Positions 57,162-64,000 of a stretch of DNA of 64,000 nucleotides are shown one piece after another. The translations under genes were made by a program, and so were the position numbers. Under the pieces are notes generated by a model. That model worked only from the letters and a program-made list of their open reading frames with translations. It had not been told where the DNA came from and did no database searches. The stretch is taken from contig JAHZLQ010000014.1 of NCBI GenBank assembly GCA_022599775.1, positions 30,478 to 94,477 of the forward strand. The letters are read 5' to 3'. The first letter of the stretch is position 1; every line of letters starts with the position of its first letter. The DNA is from Gammaproteobacteria bacterium (GTDB lineage Bacteria; Pseudomonadota; Gammaproteobacteria; Nevskiales; Nevskiaceae).

Positions 57162-59630
57162 TCACTCGGTGGGGCCGGCTTCGGCATGTGACAGCGCCGT
57201 GCGCCACGGCTGGGCGGCGTGAAACAGATGCCCCTGAAACCGCTGAATGCCGATACGGCACAGCAGATGGAAGGTTTCTTCGTCTTCGACACCCTCGGCA
57301 ACCACGGGGAAATTCAATTCCTTGCCGAGCGAGCAGATCGCCTTGAGCAGGGCTTGATCGACCGGGTCGGAATCGAGCCGCTGGGTAAACGCGCCATCCG
57401 CCTTCACACCATCGTAGGAGGTGCGCTTGAGCAGTTCGAATGAACTGTAGCCGCTGCCGAAATCGTCGATCCAGACCTTGTAGCCGCGTGAGCGCAAGGC
57501 TTCAAGCAGATTCGCTTCCGCCTCGGTACCGACCAGGAATTCGGTTTCCGTAATCTCCAGCACCAGATCGGCCGCAGGAACGCGCGCCGCATCCAATAGC
57601 CGGAGCAGGCGGCCCTGGAACAGCACGTCACCGATGCTGCGCGCGCTGAGATTGGCCGCGACGTACCGGCCGGGTATCCACTGGCCAGAGCTGCGCGCCT
57701 CCCCGAGCAGACGCAAGGTATTTTCGACGACCCACTCGTCGATCTGCGCGAGCAGGCCGAGTCGCCGGGCCGCCGGCAGAAAATCCCCCGGAGGAATCAG
57801 TTCGCCATGATCGCCACGCAGACGGATCAGGGCCTCATAGCCGCAGATCTTGCGTTCGGCGTTGAAGATGCATTGCAGGTGCAGCTCGAACTGGCCTCCG
57901 TCGAAGGCACCGCGCAGCCGTTGCAACCAGTTCATGGTCCGCGCCGCCTCATCGATCTCGCGCGTGCCGGGTTCGAATCGGTGCACACGGTCGCGTCCCA
58001 CATCCTTTGCCACGTAGATCGCGGTATCGGCCTGAATCATCAGCGACACGGCGTCTGCCGTTCGCTCGTCAATCATCGTGAGGCCTGCGCTGATACTCAG
58101 TGCGAAGGCATGATTTTCGAAATCAAAGCGCCGCTGTCGCACCGAATCCACCAGTTCCTGGGCGCGCGCCACTGCCATCGCGGCATCGACGTCGTGCAGG
58201 ATCACCGCGAATTCATCGCCTCCCATACGCGCCAGAAGATCCGTCGGCTGCAGAACACCGCGCAGCACACGCGCCACGTCACACAACAGCTTGTCACCGG
58301 CAACGTGTCCGTGCGTGTCGTTGATCACCTTGAAATGATCAACATCCAGATACAGCAGGGCGTGTTCGCGATGCACCACATGCACGTCAAGCACCGCCTT
58401 GGACAGCGAGAGCTCGAAGGCGCGGCGGTTCGGCAGGCCGGTCAACGTATCGTGCATTGCCTCGTAGGCAAGTCGCTCGGTCATCTGATGCATCACGCTG
58501 ACATCGTGAAACACAAAGACGCTGCCGATCAGCGCACCGTCGCGGTCGCGCAGCGGCGCCACCGAATCGGCGATCGGGCACAGGCGACCGTCCTGACGTT
58601 GCAGGCGTGTGAAGAACGGGACGCGCGTGCCCTCCCCGCTCTTCAGCACGTCCGCCACCGGACTCGGCAGCGGCTCGCCATCCTCCGGTGAAAACAGCGG
58701 CACCGCCTCGTTGAAGGCCTTCCCGATCAGACTTTCGGCGCTGACGTCGATCATGTCCGCCGCCGCCGCGTTGCAGAAACTGATACGGCCGTCGAGATCG
58801 GTCCGAATCACGCCGTCGCCGATCGACGCCAGCGTGACCTGTGCCAGCTCACGCGATTCCCATAGCGCATCGGCGTTCAGGAGGCGCTCGCTGATGTCCT
58901 GAATCTGCGAGATGAAATGCAAGGGTTGACCCCCTTCATCACGCAGCAACGACACATCGAGCTGGGCGTGGACCACGCGAGCTTCGCGATGCAGATATCG
59001 CTTCTCGATGCGATAGCTTTCGGCCAAGCCATCCAGCAGACTTTGCACCGAATCCAGATCCAGTTTCAGGTCGTCTGGATGCGTCAGCTCCTGAAACGTC
59101 GCTCTGAGTAGCGCCGGCCGGTCATAGCCCAGCATTTCGCAGAGTTCGTGGTTGACTGCGAGAAAACGTCCTTCCAGGCTCACCAGGGCCATACCGATCG
59201 GCGCCTGCTCGAAGACCAGATCGAAACGCCGCTGACTCTGCTGTAACGGGCTGGCCTGGGAATCGGGTCCGGCATCAAGGCCTAGCACCGCTCCGGACAC
59301 CCGCAGCACACGCCCCTCCACCACAACCGCGCTCAGACTGTGTCGCAGGCGAGTGGGCCGTCGCTCGCAGTGAAGTTCAAGTTCAACCGTCTGATCCTGG
59401 CCAGCCCGGCTCGACTCGATCGCGGTCTTGAGTCGTCGCTGACTCTCCGGCGAATAGCACGACAGCAGGGTTTCCACGGAAAACGGTGTATCCGCTGCCA
59501 GACCATGCAGCGCCGCACAGCTGCCGGACCACCACAGCGCCGATCCGTTGGCGTCGATTTCCCACAGACCCACTGCGGTATGCCGATCCGGCACACAGCT
59601 CGGGTCACGGTTGCGCGGCTGATTGTCCAC
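57162..59630 (-). CDS. PAS-GGDEF-EAL cyclic-di-GMP protein
   Basis: 822 aa, soluble. Three PAS-like sensor domains (~20-115, 130-250, 260-380) precede a diguanylate cyclase domain with intact R-M-G-G-D-E-F (GGDEF at 470-474) and a phosphodiesterase domain with Y-E-A-L-I-R-L (EAL at 599-601), E-I-T-E, D-D-F-G-S-G-Y-S and A-E-G-V-E-D. Both active sites look intact; the RxxD inhibitory site upstream of GGDEF is missing its Arg. It ends 24 bases after the halogenase-like gene, convergently. Signal and output unknown. Confidence 0.93.
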   Translation of the reverse strand: MDNQPRNRDPSCVPDRHTAVGLWEIDANGSALWWSGSCAALHGLAADTPFSVETLLSCYSPESQRRLKTAIESSRAGQDQTVELELHCERRPTRLRHSLSAVVVEGRVLRVSGAVLGLDAGPDSQASPLQQSQRRFDLVFEQAPIGMALVSLEGRFLAVNHELCEMLGYDRPALLRATFQELTHPDDLKLDLDSVQSLLDGLAESYRIEKRYLHREARVVHAQLDVSLLRDEGGQPLHFISQIQDISERLLNADALWESRELAQVTLASIGDGVIRTDLDGRISFCNAAAADMIDVSAESLIGKAFNEAVPLFSPEDGEPLPSPVADVLKSGEGTRVPFFTRLQRQDGRLCPIADSVAPLRDRDGALIGSVFVFHDVSVMHQMTERLAYEAMHDTLTGLPNRRAFELSLSKAVLDVHVVHREHALLYLDVDHFKVINDTHGHVAGDKLLCDVARVLRGVLQPTDLLARMGGDEFAVILHDVDAAMAVARAQELVDSVRQRRFDFENHAFALSISAGLTMIDERTADAVSLMIQADTAIYVAKDVGRDRVHRFEPGTREIDEAARTMNWLQRLRGAFDGGQFELHLQCIFNAERKICGYEALIRLRGDHGELIPPGDFLPAARRLGLLAQIDEWVVENTLRLLGEARSSGQWIPGRYVAANLSARSIGDVLFQGRLLRLLDAARVPAADLVLEITETEFLVGTEAEANLLEALRSRGYKVWIDDFGSGYSSFELLKRTSYDGVKADGAFTQRLDSDPVDQALLKAICSLGKELNFPVVAEGVEDEETFHLLCRIGIQRFQGHLFHAAQPWRTALSHAEAGPTE

Positions 59631-59749
59631 TCGATTCGATACCGGAGGTTCGTCACCAAAGCTGGAGACGATCTTACAGCGATCGATTATCCGGGACTCG
59701 CCACCTCAGCGGGGCTCGGGACTGTGGCAAATATTGTCTATTTGAGCGT

Positions 59750-61816
59750 TCAGAAGTGGGCGCTGAGCGAAACGCGCAACGCCCGGGATTCAACCGGGTG
59801 GAAATGGAAGTCATCGACGCCACCGGCCTGTTCGCCGGGCAAGCGCGAGTTGTAGAAGTAGGTAATGTCGTTGTCGTCACTGTCGAACAGGTTCAGTACC
59901 GCAACTGTGAGCTTGCAGCGCCGCGTGAAGCGATAGCCCAGCTGGGTGTTGACGATGGTGGTGGCACTCGAACGTCTGCTGTTGTCCTCCAGCAGCGGTC
60001 CTGCGCCGAGGCGCCGCAGACGCAAACCGGCACTCCAGCCGCCGATTTCGGGAATGGTCAGCCCCAGCGAGAAGACATCCTCAATCGAATTGGGGATGCG
60101 GTCGCCATCGTCCGAATCGAGCCGTGCGTGCGAATTGGCATAGTCCGCGTCGATCGCCAGCCACGGCAGCGGAGCCCAGTACGCCGACAATTCGATGCCG
60201 CGGCGCTGGCTGGCGCCGCTTGGCTCGCTGGCCCCGGCATCGCCCACGTAGACCAGTTCGGAATCGAAGTTGAGGGCCCATAACGAGGCGCTGAGCGTCA
60301 TGTTCGGAACGGCCGCACTGTTGATGCCGAGTTCGCCGCCGCGCGCCCGTACCAGGGGGTCCACGCCGTCCGCCGGCAAGCCACTCGCAGGATCGATCTC
60401 GATCGTGGTGCCGCGCGCGTCGTTGCTGTGGAAACCTTCTCCGTAGTTCAGATAGAACTGCGTACGCTGCCAGGGCCCGAACACCAGTGCCAGTTTCGGG
60501 CTGAGGATGCTGTCTTTTTCGTTGCCGGAATTTGCCGCCAGGTCGCTATTGACGTCGAACAGGTACAGATCCCCGCGCACGCCCAGGGTTGAGCGGAACC
60601 AATCGGTCCACTGCTGCGTGCTGCTGGCATAGATGGCGACGCTGCCCTCGCGCACACGGTCCTCACGCACGGTCGAGCTGCGCCGGCGTTGCTGCGTCAG
60701 ATACAGGCCAACCGGTTTGATATCGTCATAGCGCGACTGCACACCCACTTCGAGGCCGCTCGGCACACCGAACGGCAGGCGCCAATAGCGGCGCGCATTG
60801 AGGCCATAGACCTCGCGATCATCGAACTGCTCGAACTGGTCATCCGGCAGATCGTCCGCATCACCGGGGTCCGACAGGAAATAGGTGAAGTCCGAGTACA
60901 GATCGAGCCTGTAGCGCATCGCGTAGGTCTGCACGCGCCAATGGCCGGCCTGCGCCTCACCGCGCCACTCCAAGTTGGCGCTGTATCGACGCACGTCGCC
61001 GCCATCCGTGGGATCGATGAAGCCGAACGGGTCGATCGAACCCTGCTCCACCGCGCGTTGCGGAATCTGGTCGGGCGCCTGATAGTCGATCGCATAGCCC
61101 GCCAGCGAGGCGGTGAATCCGCCACGCGGCGTACCCTGGTTGTAGCGCATGAGCGCGCGATAGCTCTCGGCATCCTGGTCGAGATCATAGGGGCCGTCGT
61201 ACATTCCGGCCTGCAGGCCGATCAGCAGTTTGCCCTTGCCGACCGTGGGCGAACCCGCCAACAAGGCCTGCCGATATCCGTACTCGCCGAGCGTGAGCTC
61301 GGCCAGGCCCTCCGGCAGTTCGTCGACGTAACGCAGGTTGGCAGAGCCCGCCGCCGAGAAATCCCCGGTGTTCGCGTAGTACGGCCCCTTGCGGTAGTCC
61401 ATCGAACCGATCAGCTCGGGAATGATGAAGTTGATGTCTGCGTAGCCCTGGCCGTGGCCATGCGAGCGCATGTTGACCGGAAGTCCGTCGACCTCCGTAT
61501 AGAAATCGGTACCGTGATCAAGGTTGAATCCCCGCAGGAAGTACTGGTTCGCCTTGCCCTCGCCACTGTGCTGAGTGACGATCAGACCGGGCACGAACTC
61601 CAGCAGTTCACCACTGCGGCTGATCGGACGCTGTTCGAGCTGATCCGCCGTGACATAACCTTCCGTGGCCGACTGGATGGGCTCATCCAGCGCCCGTTCT
61701 CCGATCACCTCGACCGGTTTGAGTTTCACGGCAGGCACGCCGCCCGCATGAACCGCCGGCAGCACAGCGAACGCACAACTGCAGCCGACCGCCAGCCGGA
61801 CACGCATCCGTATCAT
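59750..61816 (-). CDS. TonB-dependent outer-membrane receptor
   Basis: 688 aa. Signal peptide (~1-24), then V-E-V-I-G-E-R as a TonB-box-like segment, a plug domain (~40-145, E-F-V-P-G-L-I-V-T-Q-H-S-G; N-Q-Y-F-L-R-G-F-N-L-D-H-G-T-D) and a 22-strand-type barrel ending in an aromatic residue (F). Start ATG 61816, with GGGGA six bases upstream. Ligand unknown. It is divergent from the blaI/M56 pair across a 253-base gap, so their control may be linked; this is inference. Confidence 0.92.
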   Translation of the reverse strand: MIRMRVRLAVGCSCAFAVLPAVHAGGVPAVKLKPVEVIGERALDEPIQSATEGYVTADQLEQRPISRSGELLEFVPGLIVTQHSGEGKANQYFLRGFNLDHGTDFYTEVDGLPVNMRSHGHGQGYADINFIIPELIGSMDYRKGPYYANTGDFSAAGSANLRYVDELPEGLAELTLGEYGYRQALLAGSPTVGKGKLLIGLQAGMYDGPYDLDQDAESYRALMRYNQGTPRGGFTASLAGYAIDYQAPDQIPQRAVEQGSIDPFGFIDPTDGGDVRRYSANLEWRGEAQAGHWRVQTYAMRYRLDLYSDFTYFLSDPGDADDLPDDQFEQFDDREVYGLNARRYWRLPFGVPSGLEVGVQSRYDDIKPVGLYLTQQRRRSSTVREDRVREGSVAIYASSTQQWTDWFRSTLGVRGDLYLFDVNSDLAANSGNEKDSILSPKLALVFGPWQRTQFYLNYGEGFHSNDARGTTIEIDPASGLPADGVDPLVRARGGELGINSAAVPNMTLSASLWALNFDSELVYVGDAGASEPSGASQRRGIELSAYWAPLPWLAIDADYANSHARLDSDDGDRIPNSIEDVFSLGLTIPEIGGWSAGLRLRRLGAGPLLEDNSRRSSATTIVNTQLGYRFTRRCKLTVAVLNLFDSDDNDITYFYNSRLPGEQAGGVDDFHFHPVESRALRVSLSAHF

Positions 61817-62069
61817 CAATATCCCCGTTGCAGTTTTTGGAGTGGCCGTGAGGCTGGGCGACAACGAAGCCGAGCGGCCTCGGCATCTGCCGGACTTTCG
61901 TCTTGCGAAGGAGTCTAGGGTCAATCCGAAAAACCGATAACAGCTCGGTGTTGCCACGCCCGGCCGAGCCTCGACGATCGGGGGACGCGCACCGCTTTGA
62001 CGTATACGCTATGCGGCACCCGATGCATCCCTTCCAGCAACCTCGAAAGCGCAGCGACCGTCAGCGACG

Positions 62070-62483
62070 ATGAAGATAGGAATCTATGGAGACCGGACGC
62101 CCCCGCTGGGCAAACTCGAACGGGACGTGCTGGACCAGCTCTGGACCCACGGCTCACAGTCCGCGCGCGACGTACTCGACGCACTCAGCGCGCGACGTCC
62201 GATCACGCTCAGCACGATTCAGGCGACCCTGGAACGGCTCACCCGGAAGCGACTCCTGAGCCGGACCAAGCTCGGACGCAGCTATATCTATCGCGCGGCC
62301 GTCAGCCGTGACAGTCTGGTCAAGCGCATGGTCTCGGACCTGCAGCAGGCGCTGATCGCGCCGAGCCACACTGCAGGCATTGCCGGCTTGCTTGAACTCG
62401 ACCCGAATGTGGACGCGGAAACCCTGGACCGACTGGAACGCTGGATTGAAGGCCGCCGCAAACAACTCAAGGACGCGCCATGA
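62070..62483 (+). CDS. BlaI/MecI/CopY-family repressor
   Basis: 137 aa. Winged helix-turn-helix of the Penicillinase_R family: L-G-K-L-E-R-D-V-L-D-Q-L-W, L-S-T-I-Q-A-T-L-E-R-L-T-R-K, Y-I-Y-R-A-A-V-S-R-D, and a C-terminal dimerisation helix. Normally inactivated when a partner M56 peptidase triggers its cleavage. It overlaps that partner gene by four bases (ATGA). The beta-lactamase or other output gene is not obvious here; the divergent TonB receptor is a candidate target. Confidence 0.93.
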   Translation: MKIGIYGDRTPPLGKLERDVLDQLWTHGSQSARDVLDALSARRPITLSTIQATLERLTRKRLLSRTKLGRSYIYRAAVSRDSLVKRMVSDLQQALIAPSHTAGIAGLLELDPNVDAETLDRLERWIEGRRKQLKDAP

Positions 62484-63451
62484 CCCCGCATGCCACCCAC
62501 CTTGAATTCCTGCTGACCGCAAGCCTGCTCGCATTCGTGCTATGGACAGGCTTGAGTGTGCTTATCGCCCTGCTGCACCTGCCGCTCCGGCGCGCCCTGC
62601 GATCCATCGCCCCGTCTCCGCGCCGTGCCCTGCTGGCGCTGATCAGCCTGCTTCCCCTGCTCATCGCCACCGCCATCACGGCGCTGGTGCTCGTCCCGGT
62701 CGCGGCACTGACATCCGCGCATTGTCACGAGACTCTTGGCTGCATAAAGCATTCGCCGGTACAGCTGGTCGTTCACAGTGAAGACCCTTTGCTGACCCTG
62801 GCCTGCCTGCTCGCCGCTGGAATCCTGCTGTTCCGGATCGCTTCCGGCCTGTTGAGACATCACCGGGTGGAGGCACGCCTGCGGGCGATGTTTCCAAGCC
62901 TGGACGCGGACGGCTTCTGGCGGATTGACAGTGGCCAGCCGCTGGCCTTGAGTGCCGGCCTGTGGCGCGGCCGAATCTTTCTGTCCTCGGGCTTGGTCGA
63001 CGCGCTCGATGCCGACCAGGTACGCATCGTCACCGACCATGAATCCGCCCATCTGAGGCATCGCGACAATCTCGTGCAGTTCGCCGCGTCGCTGCTGTTC
63101 TGCCCGCTGACCACCCTGCCCGCAAAACGCGTGCTCGATGATCTGCGCCATTGCGCCGAACTGATCGCGGACCGCGAAGCGGCACAGCGATCGAGCCCCG
63201 AGCGGGTCGCGGGCACGCTGGTACGCGTCCATCGGCTGGGACTCCAGGCCCGCATGCCGGAGCTGGCACACTTCCATCCTTCATCGCTGGAGCTACGCAT
63301 CCACGAACTGCTGGAGGCGCGCCACTCCAACGCGGCAACCCGCTATACCGCGATGGCGGCGTTCGGATTCGCGGTGCTCACCGTACTTGCCGGCATCAAC
63401 ACCGGACACCATCTGCTTGAGGCTGCGCTGGAGTGGGTTCGGCCGATGTGA
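62480..63451 (+). CDS. M56-family membrane metallopeptidase (BlaR1-like)
   Basis: 323 aa. Four hydrophobic helices (~10-32, 50-78, 104-122 and 352-region equivalent near 305-320) and a zinc motif H-E-S-A-H (187-191) with a downstream E-L-I-A-D (227-231) as third ligand, the gluzincin pattern of BlaR1/MecR1. It lacks the long extracellular penicillin-binding sensor domain; only ~20 residues lie beyond the last helix. It probably senses some envelope cue and relieves BlaI repression. Confidence 0.9.
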   Translation: MTPHATHLEFLLTASLLAFVLWTGLSVLIALLHLPLRRALRSIAPSPRRALLALISLLPLLIATAITALVLVPVAALTSAHCHETLGCIKHSPVQLVVHSEDPLLTLACLLAAGILLFRIASGLLRHHRVEARLRAMFPSLDADGFWRIDSGQPLALSAGLWRGRIFLSSGLVDALDADQVRIVTDHESAHLRHRDNLVQFAASLLFCPLTTLPAKRVLDDLRHCAELIADREAAQRSSPERVAGTLVRVHRLGLQARMPELAHFHPSSLELRIHELLEARHSNAATRYTAMAAFGFAVLTVLAGINTGHHLLEAALEWVRPM

Positions 63452-63536
63452 GGCGAAGTGGAGGCGGGCGATGGGGACCTGAACGTCGAAGCGTTGTCAG
63501 ATCGGGGGAACGCGCCCCGACAGAACTCATCGGGCC

Positions 63537-64000
63537 TTGGGTGCGACGAGAGAGACTCGGGTTCTGTAGAACCCTCGCCCTTCGGGCCGCGCTGCGCGCG
63601 TTCGATTCGGATAAAGCCCGAATCGTCGCCCCGGTCATTGATTGATCGAGGGTTCGAATCCTCGAGCGCTTGAGATCACTCGAATGTCGAGTTTCTCGTA
63701 ACAAATTTGGCGGAGAGAGGGATTATTCGGGCTTTGCCCTCACCCCTTCGGGGCCGCCCTGCGGGCGTTCGATTCGCTTGCGCGAATCGTCGAACCCGGT
63801 CTGTCTATCGAGGATTCGAATCCCCGATTGCATCGGACAACTCAAGTGTCGAGTTTCCCGCGACTGAATTTGGCGGAGAGAGAGGGATTACTCGGGTCCC
63901 GTGGGACCCTCGCCCTTCGGGCCGCGCTGCGCGCGTTCGATTCGGATAAAGCCCGAATCGTCGCCCCGGTCATTGATTGATCGAGGGTTCGAATCCTCGA
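63537..64000. repeat. Tandem repeat array with tRNA-Ser-3'-end-like pieces
   Basis: Three units of ~163-170 bp; the last is cut by the window end. Each begins near TTTGGCGGAGAGAGGGATT (63706 and 63869; a diverged copy near 63537), which looks like the complement of a tRNA-Ser acceptor/T-arm end, and contains a T-arm-like GAGGGTTCGAATCCTC or a near copy. The 95 bases at 63571-63665 and 63906-64000 are identical. No gene is seen from 63452 onward; small open frames here are repeat shadows. Confidence 0.75.

Noticed and set aside
63640..63665. Possible tRNA gene
   Set aside because: Only a T-arm-like hairpin is present; no anticodon arm, D arm or matching acceptor stem follows at correct spacing.
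63537..64000. CRISPR array
   Set aside because: Units are ~165 bp of mostly repeated sequence without short unique spacers, and no cas gene is near.

Overview
The window is GC-rich chromosomal DNA, coding on both strands with short intergenic gaps. Gene content and order (nrdR-ribD-ribE-ribBA-ribH-nusB-thiL-pgpA, ppsR/ppsA divergent, fmdB-DUF502-aspS) point to a free-living gammaproteobacterium. Catabolic genes, a TonB receptor, many lipoproteins and REP/MITE-like palindromes suggest the Nevskiales/Xanthomonadales neighbourhood. That placement is inference; no rRNA or complete tRNA gene is present.

Layout. 0-2.4 kb: a coiled-coil exported protein, a SnoaL-like protein and a small membrane protein. 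2.7-10.5 kb: a catabolic block with a LuxR-type regulator, an Old-Yellow-Enzyme-like flavoprotein, an SDR, and a tightly packed lower meta-cleavage operon (C-C hydrolase, hydratase, acylating acetaldehyde dehydrogenase, a 104-aa orphan, 4-hydroxy-2-oxovalerate aldolase, SRPBCC protein). The operon should turn a ring-cleavage product into pyruvate and acetyl-CoA; no ring-cleaving dioxygenase is in view. 10.6-17.2 kb: large exported proteins. 17.8-21.7 kb: a sulfate-activation operon cysC-sat-DHH phosphoesterase, divergent from a LysR regulator. 21.7-22.8 kb: a repeat-rich patch with two palindromic MITE-like elements and a REP doublet; one element sits inside the signal-peptide region of a DUF3224 gene. 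22.8-28.4 kb: lipoprotein, LysM/transglycosylase/M23 protein, unknown proteins and a FecR-domain protein. 28.6-33.1 kb: enoyl-CoA hydratase, etfA, etfB and ETF-quinone oxidoreductase, carrying electrons from acyl-CoA oxidation to quinone. 33.2-41.5 kb: riboflavin/thiamine/nusB/pgpA block, nrdR, glyA, nadA. 41.7-46.1 kb: lipoprotein, aspS, DUF502 and fmdB. 46.1-55.5 kb: macrodomain protein, DUF1249, phosphoglucomutase, PhoD-type phosphatase, ppsR/ppsA and a CinA-like protein.

55.6-57.1 kb holds what I regard as the most interesting locus: a two-gene unit of a small membrane protein and a phytanoyl-CoA-dioxygenase-superfamily enzyme whose iron motif is H-Q-A instead of H-x-D. This is the hallmark of SyrB2-type Fe(II)/2-oxoglutarate halogenases, and other SyrB2 sequence blocks are shared. 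It has a membrane-associated N-terminal extension and no carrier-protein or NRPS gene nearby. The window ends with a PAS-GGDEF-EAL protein, a TonB receptor divergent from a BlaI/M56 sensor-repressor pair, and a tandem repeat array whose units contain pieces resembling the 3' end of tRNA-Ser.
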